Assembly (NCBI RefSeq): GCF_901875635.1
Contig: NZ_CABFMN010000141.1
Location: forward strand, 1-22,348
Direction: 5' to 3'
From: Xylophilus ampelinus
GTDB lineage: Bacteria > Pseudomonadota > Gammaproteobacteria > Burkholderiales > Burkholderiaceae_C
DNA length: 22,348 nucleotides
Notes under the pieces: model-generated
Seen by the model: only the letters and a program-made list of their open reading frames with translations
Told to the model about the DNA's origin: nothing
Database searches by the model: none
Program-made: the position numbers and the translations under genes
Shown here: positions 9,101 to 15,108 of the stretch, piece after piece
How the letters are laid out: the number at the start of each line of letters is the position of its first letter
Position numbering within the stretch: the stretch's first letter is position 1

Positions 9101-9872
9101 CCACGGGATAGAAGGCCAGGCTGATGCTGCTCTTGAGCATCGCCATGCGGGTGCGGTAATAGGTGTACCAGATGGCGAAATTGCGGCGCTCGTCCAGACC
9201 CGCCGCGCCAGTGCCGGAGGTGCTGGTCACCAGCTTGCGCCGCCAGAGGCCGCCGGCGGTGCTGGCCGTCAGCACGGACTGGGTCAGGTCCTGGCCGGCG
9301 AACAGCGCTCCTTCCATGTCGGTGCATGGCGCAGCGTTGTAGGTCGTGGATGCGCTGCCTTCGTAGACGTAGTAGTAGGCCGGCTGGGCCCGGTCTTCCG
9401 CCACGTTGGCGAGAGACACGACGCGGGTGTTGCGGTCGTAAGCGCGAAAGCTGGTCGACAGGTCGGTCGTCGAAAGGTCGCTCGCGTCGTAGAAGTTGTA
9501 GCGAACGGAGCCGAAGTTCAACGGATTCGGCTGCAGCGCCCCGCTGCCGTCACGCGGCAATTCGTAGACCCGCTTGGGGTTGTAGTAGAGCGCATTGCAC
9601 TGGGCACTGCGGTAGCCGATCGGCAGTTCATAGAGGGCGTTGTCCGTCCCGTTGGGAAACTCGACCTCGTCGGGCATGTGCGTGAAGGCCATGGACTTGG
9701 AGGTGTCCATCAGCAGCATCACGTTCGGCTTGGGAAGCGACTGGCTGGCCCCGCCCAAGGGCACATTGGACAACTCTGTCTGCGCGGCCAGTGCACGCTC
9801 TGCAGCGGCAAGGCCCATGCACAACCCTGCCGCCATCAAAGCCAAGGCAACCCATCCTCCAAAGCGCTTCAT
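3135..9872 (-). CDS. pilY1: PilY1-type pilus tip adhesin, giant form with Cys-pair repeat stalk
   Basis: This 2245-residue exported protein should act at the tip of type IV pili in adhesion, pilus priming and retraction control. Regions in order: signal peptide (1-30, ending ALAA); a von Willebrand A-like domain with the metal-site motif D56-T-S-K-S60; a Thr/Gln/Arg-rich low-complexity stretch (about 432-606); 26 tandem Cys-pair units (C622 to C1352, about 28 residues each); a linker with DDFWHAAVNGRGKYFSA, a PilY1 hallmark; and the C-terminal beta-propeller (about 1750-2245) with VYVGANDGMLHAFYAP, GYNNSDGGADGRGYLYVLN and VYGGDLLGNIWRFD. Typical PilY1/PilC proteins have about 1000-1700 residues, so the extra length comes from the two middle regions. 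ATG 9872 is chosen for the signal peptide and the GAGGGA just upstream, even though the frame stays open to 10448. It lies 11 bases after pilX. Confidence 0.93.
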   Translation of the reverse strand: MKRFGGWVALALMAAGLCMGLAAAERALAAQTELSNVPLGGASQSLPKPNVMLLMDTSKSMAFTHMPDEVEFPNGTDNALYELPIGYRSAQCNALYYNPKRVYELPRDGSGALQPNPLNFGSVRYNFYDASDLSTTDLSTSFRAYDRNTRVVSLANVAEDRAQPAYYYVYEGSASTTYNAAPCTDMEGALFAGQDLTQSVLTASTAGGLWRRKLVTSTSGTGAAGLDERRNFAIWYTYYRTRMAMLKSSISLAFYPVADNFRVGLVSMNPLVNPTQSDSGVDPAKYLAINDFTTNQKSAWYGKLFSQVPDGSSPAREGLARVGRHFGGRADGINSNMLPDPVQQSCQQNFTIMTTDGYWNTAQETVGPVKLDGTTRVGNQDGMLTPATLLDRNDPTQYSHRPMWDGSTTGRRTDTITSEMFRREACDSGEFYRTTSVVFQSTSQPTRRTQSLTRTTQQVFASTSQTSQSTTQEQKTTSTETREVQQTLASTQQQTRSTRQELITHEWWGRGTIKAFATTTQQLQTTTYMEKTVAQIQQRTRTQTMTQVRKWRTQEQTTRTSSRTERSKQQLQMTQTLTRRSTTQPLITRSYTMLSTRQERESTRQILAYNGTTESATPVASCTNTSEISCITLTTVNVPVAACTPQTPDASNGYMTRTCDAVITGPVAVAACTPSSASAANNYVASTCATNVVGPQPAANCSAAGPSLSNGFATVTCSANTTGPTPVAPASSCVAGTDANFVTTTCDTTSTVTAVGACTAGTAPGTNVVTTCATVTTQAATGVAACTAEAASNANNYTETLCTPATASDYTPEAGCASATASASNNWTTTSCSHATLSGPTAVEACTESNGTAPTFIATRCTTETVAPTTNVASCTDVAASAANNFVATQCGGAAWSNWSNASSCSAQAPDAGNGFLQRECQEQVTWGPTPVMPSQCSAGTTSNGVKTTCVQQTFTDQPVSSCVPSTAGPSFVSCNTVTTPEVQVASCAQGGGANTNWVITSCRYENSGETAVQSCNPQNAGPGNGNVQTYCNFHSVTEATPPGSCTPQTADATNGWVTIKCPAAQVTGPTGVPLNSCTSVEASATNAWVATTCAMNGPTPPTPVQSCASGTGADFTVTTCTDGPNRSPATPVVPGSCTPQTASAANGWTAVLCTPNTTTVGVAAGTCSAQAANPANGFTQVACNTVTTGPTFVPTGSCTAGTSADFTTTACNTVTTGPTLVASCTAGVDGEFKSTTCSYNTVGPVQLAPGTACNNEAAGSGNNFTSTTCTTTDTTVGVAEGSCVPSPAGVFPVVTCGTVTTGPTPVASCTPGTSGTFVSTTCSTSAEGPDRVSSCSAVTPSASNGWSSTTCVPIPGLLNQRRTRTTTITYDVSGDTPVEASGQTSADVISNWENASACVASPALPPAVDVSGSWSAPSIVKGPVTGAGAAGSVDSLADVAQYYYTTDLRNALTNDVPSMGSDQIEADRAPWQHMTTFVVGLGVSGTVNYQGDYKSAITGDFARIRSYTGSPPYNWPVWPTGTNLAPAQYNDPRSIDDFWHAAVNGRGKYFSASDPQSVVAGLQEALAGIQAQAGAGGGVSTTSQSPIAGDNQAFTASFTTQKWTGNVIAREVDLGTGLLSSAVKWSAQTLLDAKVGTQCDNRKIYARNPATNALVDFAWDTRACDGAGQPTGAAGTGLTAAMQANFQGTVVTTGLSQYATMTDGSGGSVDQRNLAAGKELVNFLRGQRAREGYVTNSQMLYRARDHVLGDIVNSQPTYVKGPSQLYADQGYAAFAAAHKSRTPMVYVGANDGMLHAFYAPNNASDPNDAMAGQEAWAFVPQAVMPHMWRLADVNYVNQHRYFVDGRPVAGDVYVGGAWKTMLVGGLRGGGKSFYALDVTDPTAPQAMWEFSATDTCVANPIGATSDCNLGMSFGEPIITKLANGTWVVLLTSGYNNSDGGADGRGYLYVLNAANGQIMQRIGTGVGSTGTPSGLREINIYASNYVYNNTAQRVYGGDLLGNIWRFDINDAIPPAGNGASRLATAKDVAGSPQPITTRPVLAEVNNTTMLMVGTGRLLGASDLSDTSAQTVYAFKDPLGSTEPLYSNMRTQLKPLKMTQTGSGASATRTVECASTNVADCASTAGWFIDLPESGERMNVDMRVVQGTLAFVTNVPSDSMCAGGGHAWLNYVDLITGEPVPSSADGVTSVVLFSNSLAAGLDVVVLPSGTVKGIGQSVDTQIGTKDIPVGSPAPLGKRISWREIVR
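5817..8009 (-). repeat. 26 tandem Cys-pair protein repeats inside pilY1
   Basis: From C622 to C1352 of the PilY1 product, the pattern (A/S)-S-C, 10-14 residues, T-x-C, then a linker often reading TVTTGPTPV recurs 26 times, averaging about 28 residues (84 bases). The stretch between the cysteines comes in two forms: a longer one such as TPQTASAANGW and a shorter one such as TAGTSADF. Each unit holds exactly two cysteines, so one disulfide per unit is a natural guess for the oxidising periplasm. Units are degenerate along the array, but some neighbours are nearly identical: the CNTVTTGPT starts at 6323 and 6239 are spaced by exactly 84 bases. The array probably forms an extended stalk. Confidence 0.9.
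8055..8580 (-). repeat. Thr/Gln/Arg-rich low-complexity segment inside pilY1
   Basis: About residues 432-606 of PilY1 are dominated by T, S, Q and R, with recurring short words such as STTQ, RTTQ, STSQ, STRQ and TRRSTTQ at roughly 7-9 residue spacing. There are no cysteines and few large hydrophobic residues, apart from one HEWWGRG island near the middle. The segment sits directly between the N-terminal von Willebrand-like domain and the first Cys-pair unit. It could be a flexible linker, a beta-solenoid edge or an O-glycosylation target; the sequence does not decide. Confidence 0.75.
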
Positions 9873-9883
9873 CTCACCATCCC

Positions 9884-10459
9884 TCAAAGCATGATCATTT
9901 GCGTGTAGCTCACCGTGCCCCGGGGACCGTCGACGCGCGCGGTGATCCGGTAATACGGGCGAGCTACCTGGGGGCCCGCGGCGCCCCCTACCCCGCCGCC
10001 GCTGCCCAGCTGGCCGGCTGCGGCTTCCGGCACCGAGCAACGCTGGCCTGGCGCGGTGGATGCGCCGGCGGCGGCGCAGAGCCGGTGGATGACATAACGG
10101 ACCCGGTTGCCCGTGCCGTCGTCCGCCGTCACTTCCTTCGCGGTGTCCCAGTCGAAAGTGATGGGGTTGAAGGTTTCGTTCCAGGACGCGAAATAGGCTT
10201 GCGCCGCGTTGTCCGCGTCCAGCACGCCGGGAGTGCCGCGCTGGGCGTACACCCATGCGAGTCCCGCCTCTGTGCCGAGGTCGCCGAGCGATGTGGTGTT
10301 CTGCTTGAAGCCGAGGTTCCCCGCGATCTCGGCGCCCGTGCCCAGGGAGCGAAACATCAGCAGCCCGGCGAGGGTCATCACGGCCAAGACGATCAGCGCA
10401 ACGATCATCACCATGCCACGTTGCGCCGAACGGGCACGTCCAAAGCACCCGACCGTCAT
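9884..10459 (-). CDS. pilX: PilX-type minor pilin
   Basis: The 191-residue product has a short basic leader (MTVGCFGRARSAQRG) and a prepilin cleavage site after G15, then a hydrophobic helix (MVMIVALIVLAVMTLAGL) leading into a GAEIAGNLGFKQN segment characteristic of PilX proteins. Position +5 after cleavage is Val and not the usual Glu, which is common in PilX/GspK-type tip subunits. PilX works with PilV, PilW and FimU/FimT in the inner-membrane priming complex that places PilY1 on the tip. Its ATG overlaps the pilW stop as ATGA, and GGAG stands 7 bases upstream. The reading frame continues open upstream to 10930, but that part is a shadow of pilW. Confidence 0.88.
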   Translation of the reverse strand: MTVGCFGRARSAQRGMVMIVALIVLAVMTLAGLLMFRSLGTGAEIAGNLGFKQNTTSLGDLGTEAGLAWVYAQRGTPGVLDADNAAQAYFASWNETFNPITFDWDTAKEVTADDGTGNRVRYVIHRLCAAAGASTAPGQRCSVPEAAAGQLGSGGGVGGAAGPQVARPYYRITARVDGPRGTVSYTQMIML

Positions 10460-11637
10460 GGCGCGGCTCCAGCGGTTCCCCACAGCATGTTCTTGAGTGG
10501 GACGACGGCGTCGTAGACGCGGTAGCGGTAGTTCCGCCAGTTGTTGGTCGCCTGCGCGCCGTTCACCCCGGCTGATCCCATGTCGGCGGTGGCGTCGACA
10601 TTGGTCATCGCGAACGCCTGGTCTCCCTGCGCCCATTTCGGCGCCGAGGTGGTGATGGGGATTGCGTTGCCGCCGGCGAGGTGGGGGCGCTCGTACTGGC
10701 GGCTGCGCATCAGCAACCCGAAGCGCAGTGCGAGGATCCGGATCGACTGCGCTCCCGCGGGCAGGACGTCGACCCATTCGTCGCCCTCGATCTGTCCATT
10801 GCCGGAGGTGTCGTAGCCGTACTGCGCCTTGAGCGTGACGACGTCGGCCACGACGTCCTCGGCACTGCTCGGATTTTGGGCCAGCCGGTTGTAGCGCGTG
10901 AGCGTGCCCCGCGCCCGATTGACGGCCCACACGGTCAGCACCGGCGAGGGGCCGAGATTGAACATCTGGCCTGTTGCGAAGGTCGTGCCCCCCGTACCCG
11001 TCGATCCGCTGTTCAAGGTGGCGGTCGCGCTGACGCCTGCGGAATTCGTGTACGTCACGCCCGCCTTGTGTTCGAGCGTCAACGCGTCCGTGGAAGCCAA
11101 TCCGGTGATCTCCACCAGCTTGCAGTTCATGGGCGTATTGCCGGCGACGATGGCGCGGTCGCCGACGCGGAAGCCCTCGCGTGACTTCAGGGTCTTCGTG
11201 TCGTCCGTCGATGCCTGGAAGCGCTGGCTAGACGCGAAATAGGCCGAGTTGCCGTAGAGCACCCGGATCACGTCAGGGTCGGCACCCGCACCCTTAGTGA
11301 TCTCGACTGGCACCAAATTGAAGTCGATCACAGGCGCGGACAACGCGCTGTTCGACGCCGCCACTGCGCAGCCCATCACGTCTTTGTCTGCGGTGCCGAA
11401 GCCGAAGCCGGCCTGGCGAATGTCCCGGTCGAGCGCGTAACTGCCCAATGCGCCGCTGATCTGCACGTCATTGCCTGCGGCTGTCGTGCGCTTGCGTTCC
11501 GCCCATGCCACCAGAAGTTGCATGATGACGAGCACGCAGATCATGCCGACAACGATACTGACCATGAGCTCGATCAGGGTCATGCCACGCTGAACGCCCG
11601 CATGCCGGCGCACCTTTCGACTCTTACCAAACGACAT
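10456..11637 (-). CDS. pilW: PilW-type minor pilin
   Basis: The 393-residue product is the largest minor pilin of the set. The leader MSFGKSRKVRRHAGVQRG is cut after G18 by the prepilin peptidase, leaving M19-TLIE-L with Glu at +5, followed by a hydrophobic assembly helix. The globular part includes the ALDRDIRQAGFGFG segment seen in PilW proteins from Burkholderiales, then a long beta-rich domain. It belongs to the core minor-pilin complex that starts type IV pilus assembly. GAGGAA lies 11 bases before the ATG, and the gene begins 14 bases after pilV ends; its stop overlaps the pilX start. The length is at the upper end for the family but not anomalous. Confidence 0.9.
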   Translation of the reverse strand: MSFGKSRKVRRHAGVQRGMTLIELMVSIVVGMICVLVIMQLLVAWAERKRTTAAGNDVQISGALGSYALDRDIRQAGFGFGTADKDVMGCAVAASNSALSAPVIDFNLVPVEITKGAGADPDVIRVLYGNSAYFASSQRFQASTDDTKTLKSREGFRVGDRAIVAGNTPMNCKLVEITGLASTDALTLEHKAGVTYTNSAGVSATATLNSGSTGTGGTTFATGQMFNLGPSPVLTVWAVNRARGTLTRYNRLAQNPSSAEDVVADVVTLKAQYGYDTSGNGQIEGDEWVDVLPAGAQSIRILALRFGLLMRSRQYERPHLAGGNAIPITTSAPKWAQGDQAFAMTNVDATADMGSAGVNGAQATNNWRNYRYRVYDAVVPLKNMLWGTAGAAP

Positions 11638-11651
11638 TGCCCGTCAGTTCC

Positions 11652-12197
11652 TCAGTGGACAAAAGTGGCGAAGACGTGGCGCCGGTAGGTGACGTCAGAC
11701 GGGGCCTTCCAGCACAGCGTGATGGTCAGCTTGTTGTAGCCATTGGCTGTGGAGTCGATGACGATCTGCTGGGTGAATTCCGTGGTGCCGGGCAGTCCGC
11801 CGTTCGCTGCATTCCTCACCGCAGCCACCCAGTTCACCACTGCAGCGTGACTGGAAGGCGTGCCACTGAAGTGGTCGCAGTCCGTGCCGCCCGGCTGATG
11901 CTGGAAGGTCGCAAGCGCCGCCCGCACGGCCGCATCCTGTACGGTCGCGTCGCCGGAGCTGCGGTCCACGGCGAGCCATGCCTGCTGTGCGATCTGGTTC
12001 GACAGGGCGGCGGCCAACGTCCTGTACTGCGCATCCGACTGCGCCGTGACCGCGCGTGCGCTCACGGCCACCATGCCCATGATGCCCAGAAGAAACAGCA
12101 GCATGGCCACTGCCGCCTCGATCAAGAGGATCCCGCGCTGCCGGAAAGGCCACGCGGCTCGAGGCTCGCGTCGACGGATGTGTGCGGACTTCAGCAT
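11652..12197 (-). CDS. pilV: PilV-type minor pilin
   Basis: The 181-residue product has an Arg-rich leader (MLKSAHIRRREPRAAWPFRQRG) with prepilin cleavage after G22, then ILLIEAAVAMLLFLLGIMG with Glu at +5 (E27). The RGILLIEA form, where others have RGFTLIE, is typical of PilV in this lineage. The C-terminal domain has two cysteines (TDCDH and TLCWK) that probably pair, and ends in the beta strands usual for this class. The start ATG overlaps the end of fimT by 7 bases, and a purine-rich GGTGGGGGC lies upstream. The open frame extends upstream to 12821, but that part duplicates fimT in another frame. Confidence 0.88.
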   Translation of the reverse strand: MLKSAHIRRREPRAAWPFRQRGILLIEAAVAMLLFLLGIMGMVAVSARAVTAQSDAQYRTLAAALSNQIAQQAWLAVDRSSGDATVQDAAVRAALATFQHQPGGTDCDHFSGTPSSHAAVVNWVAAVRNAANGGLPGTTEFTQQIVIDSTANGYNKLTITLCWKAPSDVTYRRHVFATFVH

Positions 12198-12781
12198 GCG
12201 CGTGTATCGCCCCCACCGGCCACGGCTGGATCGCACAGCCGCACCTGTCCGCCAGCGGCGGCAACCACGCGCATGCAACGGGCGCCGCCCGCTGGCGAAC
12301 ATGCGGCGTGCCGGCTGGAGAAATCGACCGAAACCGAGGCGCTGGCCAACGCACCATTGGGGTTGAAGCGCACGGTGGCGCTCGAGGCGTCGATGAGGAC
12401 CGACGTGTCCTGGCTTGCGCGTCCGCCGCCTTCGGCGCCGTCCTTCGCCGCGATGAACAGGTATGCATTCGACTCGGCTGTTGGCGGCGGTTGCCGGACG
12501 ATCCAATTCGGGCCGCTGGTTGCCAGCGCCGTGGTGTCGGCACTCTGGCTCGAGGCGACGGCCGATGTCAGGATCAACTCGACGGGCGTGTTGCGGCGAA
12601 TGGCCTCCGTGCGCGCCTGTTGCACCGCGGCGTAGAAGGCCTCCGCGTTCACGAGAATCTTCACGTTCTCGGAATACAGATGCAGGGAGGGGGCAGCCAG
12701 AACGGCCAGCAGGGCGAAGACGGCGACCGTGATCATCAACTCGATCAACGAGAAGCCCGCCGTTGCACCGCGCGTCAACAC
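12191..12781 (-). CDS. fimT: FimT/GspH-type minor pseudopilin
   Basis: The 196-residue product has a very short leader (VLTRGATAG) with cleavage after G9, leaving FSLIELMITVAVFALLAVLAAPS with Glu at +5. The segment QARTEAIRRNTPVELI and the C-terminal CMRVVAAAGGQVRLCD are the FimT/GspH signature. FimT-like subunits join the tip complex, and some homologues in other bacteria bind DNA during natural transformation; whether this one does is unknown. GTG 12781 is chosen because AGGGGCGG lies just upstream and it overlaps the pilE stop by 7 bases. TTG at 12778, overlapping that stop as TTGA, is a close alternative. Confidence 0.87.
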   Translation of the reverse strand: MLTRGATAGFSLIELMITVAVFALLAVLAAPSLHLYSENVKILVNAEAFYAAVQQARTEAIRRNTPVELILTSAVASSQSADTTALATSGPNWIVRQPPPTAESNAYLFIAAKDGAEGGGRASQDTSVLIDASSATVRFNPNGALASASVSVDFSSRHAACSPAGGARCMRVVAAAGGQVRLCDPAVAGGGDTRAC

Positions 12782-13215
12782 GTTCCGCCCCTGCTGGTGA
12801 TCCAGCACGTGGCGGGAGCACCGACCCAACCCTGCCCCAGGGCCACCGTGTTCCGGGAGCCGTCCTGCTTCAGGTTGTATTCGAACCCGTTCATCGAGCC
12901 CACGCCCTTGGCGGTGACCGTATAGGTTGCGGACGCAAGCGTGCAGGTGAATTCGAAGCTGGTCGTGGACGGCACCGGAGCGACGGTTCCGGGCAAGCAC
13001 GCACCGGCATACGTGCGGTTGTCCTGGAAGAACTGTTCGAGCTTCGGCTGCATGGAGCCCAGCAGGCCGACGGCCTCGGCGGCTCGCGCTCGATGTACGT
13101 AGTCGCTGTACGCCGGATAGGCGATGGCCGCGAGCACTGCGATGACAGCCACCGTGATCATGACCTCGATCAACGTGAAGCCCACCGCGCGCCCACCGCT
13201 GGACGTCGGACTCAT
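12775..13215 (-). CDS. pilE: PilE-like type IV pilin, first gene of the pilus operon
   Basis: The 146-residue product has leader MSPTSSGGRAVG, cleavage after G12 and mature start FTLIEVMITVAVIAVLAAIAYPAYSDYV, a textbook type IV pilin helix with Glu at +5. The C-terminal half has four cysteines (GAC, FTC, ATC, GTC), one of them at the very last residue, which fits two disulfides. Linked to fimT-pilV-pilW-pilX-pilY1, it is most likely the minor pilin PilE of that complex and not the major PilA. ATG 13215 is preceded by GGGGGAAG at good spacing; a TTG at 13230 is less likely. Transcription of the whole minus-strand operon probably starts in the AT-rich stretch just upstream. Confidence 0.88.
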   Translation of the reverse strand: MSPTSSGGRAVGFTLIEVMITVAVIAVLAAIAYPAYSDYVHRARAAEAVGLLGSMQPKLEQFFQDNRTYAGACLPGTVAPVPSTTSFEFTCTLASATYTVTAKGVGSMNGFEYNLKQDGSRNTVALGQGWVGAPATCWITSRGGTC

Positions 13216-13479
13216 TCTTCCCCCTGACAACAGGCGCCGGCCGGAACGGCGTACGCCTTAGTTACTACTTTTACTGAAATGTAGTAGAAAATGATGACCG
13301 TTTGCAGCAGTCGCCTCGCGATCAAGAGCACTTATTCACGCATTGTTGATATGGCGTGGCCGCCCATAGCACCCCACACCGCGCGGGCACAACGCTGACA
13401 GTCTGGCTGCGACTTCACCTATCCACATGTGCATCCCGCAGGCCATCCTTGTTGCATGGATGGCAAGGAGTCGCCGCAG
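13216..13479. promoter_or_regulatory. Divergent intergenic region with AT-rich inverted repeat upstream of pilE
   Basis: This 264-base gap separates the minus-strand pilus operon from the plus-strand DUF4142-like gene and holds no convincing gene. Bases 13261-13295 are strikingly AT-rich for this window and include a perfect 6-base inverted repeat, TACTAC at 13263-13268 and GTAGTA at 13281-13286, with a 12-base spacer. Read on the minus strand, a weak -35/-10 pair (TGCAAA, 17 bases, TACATT) overlaps the repeat. No GG-N10-GC sigma-54 site was seen. An operator or promoter here is inference; the repeat itself is seen directly. Confidence 0.35.
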
Positions 13480-14094
13480 ATGCCCGGATCCCCACGAACG
13501 AATACGGTGCCGCCTCCGCATATGGCGGTGGGCACGCTCTCGCATCGCCTGCGCATCAGCGCCGTCGCCTTCGCCCTCGGCATTGCCGCCCTGGGCACCG
13601 CCTGGGAGGCCCACGCCCAGGTGCCCGACGACAAGGGCCGCGGCAACGAGACGCTGCGCGCTGGCGTGCGCGACAGCGACCGCCTGTTCATCCGCACCAC
13701 CGCGGGCTACCTGATCCGCGAGCGCCAGCTTGGCGCGCTGATGCGCAAGCAGGCCTCCACGCCGCCGATGCGCGGGCTCGGCACGAAGCTGAGCGAGCAG
13801 TCGAACGGGCTCTACCGTGGGTTGAGCGACATCGCCAAGCGCGAGAAGACCGAGATCCCGCTCGACATGGTCGACGAGTCGCACGCCAAGCTGCAGCGGC
13901 TCGCGACGCTGCGCGGCGCCGCATTCGACCAAGGGGCGCGCGAGATGGTCCTTGAATCGCTTGCGCAGGAGATCAAGGCCTTCGAGTCGGCCGCCGACAA
14001 GACCGACAACGGCATCGTGCGCAACTGGATCGCGAAGGCGCTGGGCCAGCGCCGCGCACTGCTCGACGAGTTCCGCCGCGCCGCGCCGCGCTGA
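13480..14094 (+). CDS. Exported DUF4142-like (ferritin-like helical) protein
   Basis: The 204-residue product has a long N-region, then a hydrophobic core (ISAVAFALGIAALGTAW) and a signal-peptidase site after EAHA, so the mature protein starting QVPDD is periplasmic. The mature part is almost wholly helical: DRLFIRTTAGYLIRERQLGALM, then MVDESHAKLQRLATLRGAAFDQGAREMVLESLAQEIKAFESAA. This order (helix with a conserved Glu, a His in a DESH-like helix, then G-xx-FD) is that of DUF4142 proteins, whose function is not established. ATG 13480 is chosen because AAGGAG lies 9 bases ahead; ATGs at 13456 and 13522 share the frame. It converges with the methyltransferase gene and is divergent from pilE. 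Confidence 0.72.
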   Translation: MPGSPRTNTVPPPHMAVGTLSHRLRISAVAFALGIAALGTAWEAHAQVPDDKGRGNETLRAGVRDSDRLFIRTTAGYLIRERQLGALMRKQASTPPMRGLGTKLSEQSNGLYRGLSDIAKREKTEIPLDMVDESHAKLQRLATLRGAAFDQGAREMVLESLAQEIKAFESAADKTDNGIVRNWIAKALGQRRALLDEFRRAAPR

Positions 14095-14113
14095 GCACGG
14101 GCGCCCAGCGGCT

Positions 14114-14872
14114 TCAGACCATCAGCCGCGTGCCGACCAGCACGGGTTGGTAGAACGCGCCGTCCAGCCTGTGCGTACGAACGAAGCCTGCTTCGGCCAT
14201 CAGCGCCAGGAGGCGATCGGTCGTGACCGCGTAGTAGCGCGAACGCATGACGCGCGTGGTCACCCCCTGCGTGTCGAGGTCTTCCTCCATCGCGAAGAAG
14301 CTGAAGTCGTAATGCGTCGCGTCGGGGCCGTCGAAGTCCCACACCTGAAACAGCACATGGCGGTGCCGGCCCTCGACCCTCGCGCCGTAGTGCTTGACGA
14401 GGTGGCGTCCACGCGGCTCCTGCGCGTAGTCGCGCACCGTGAGCACGCAGCCACCGCCGGGGCGCAGGCAGAGCCACATCTGGCGCAGCGCCGCGAGGAT
14501 GTCGGCGTCGCTCAGCAGATGCGGCACCGAGTTGTCCGCCGACAGCACCACGTCGAAACCGCTGCCGTGCTGCGCATGGGCCTCGCGCATGTCGCCCATC
14601 GCGATGTCGATGGACAGGCCACGCGCCTGCGCCTCCTGCCGCGCACGGGCCACCGCGCCGGGCGAGAGGTCCGACGCCCGCACGGTGTAGCCGCGCTGCG
14701 CCAGGCCCAGTGCCTGGGTGCCGATGCCGCAGCTCACATCGAGCACGCGCTTCGCGCCGGGCCATTCGGCCTGCACGACCGCATCGAGCTGGGCGCCCTG
14801 CCGCACCACGCTGCCCGGCCAGTCGGGGTAGATCAGGTGGTACAGCGGCGCGAGCTGGTCATAGAAGTCCAT
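14114..14872 (-). CDS. Class I SAM-dependent methyltransferase
   Basis: The 252-residue cytoplasmic product opens MDFYDQLAPLYHLIYPDW, a common start for this fold. Motif I is VLDVSCGIGT (43-52), which binds the SAM methionine part; the ribose-binding acidic residue is D68 in RASDLSP; and motif II-like MGDMRE and the FDVVLSADNSVPHL strand follow. The overall look is that of glycine/sarcosine N-methyltransferase-like small-molecule enzymes; the substrate cannot be told. ATG 14872 fits the family N-terminus, while the open frame beyond it to 15070 has no domain character. No clear Shine-Dalgarno sequence is visible. The gene stands alone on its strand, between a convergent DUF4142-like gene and a divergent transporter. 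Confidence 0.85.
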   Translation of the reverse strand: MDFYDQLAPLYHLIYPDWPGSVVRQGAQLDAVVQAEWPGAKRVLDVSCGIGTQALGLAQRGYTVRASDLSPGAVARARQEAQARGLSIDIAMGDMREAHAQHGSGFDVVLSADNSVPHLLSDADILAALRQMWLCLRPGGGCVLTVRDYAQEPRGRHLVKHYGARVEGRHRHVLFQVWDFDGPDATHYDFSFFAMEEDLDTQGVTTRVMRSRYYAVTTDRLLALMAEAGFVRTHRLDGAFYQPVLVGTRLMV

Positions 14873-15108
14873 GGCGTGTCGATGTCGAAGGCAGGCCGGA
14901 CACTGTAGCCCGCGCGGCGCCGCAATGCGCCGATGCACGAGGCGCATCTCGCCGTCGCGATGCTGGCGCCCTCGTGACAAGCCCGCATCAGCAAAGCTGA
15001 TCGGCGGCCTCAGAATTCGCAACTTCCGCGATGCCGCCGCAGCCGGCACCATCGCGGCCGGCCCGCGCACGCCACGGCGCGCGGGCCTTCCTGTTCCTGC
15101 TCGCTTCC
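14873..15108. other. Divergent intergenic region with short palindrome
   Basis: This 236-base gap between the methyltransferase and the EamA transporter has no convincing gene. It contains a perfect hairpin-like palindrome, ATCAGC-AAA-GCTGAT, at 14987-15001. It is not followed by a T-run on either strand, so it does not look like an intrinsic terminator; an operator is possible but unsupported. If the transporter starts at the earlier ATG (15031), the gap shrinks accordingly. Confidence 0.3.

Noticed and set aside
9873..10448. Upstream extension of the pilY1 frame by about 190 residues
   Set aside because: The extension is out-of-frame reading of pilX. A proper signal peptide and a ribosome site define the start at 9872.
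13321..13380. A sigma-70 promoter for the DUF4142-like gene (TTGTTG ... CATAGC)
   Set aside because: Only three of six -10 positions match and the placement is arbitrary; not strong enough to call.
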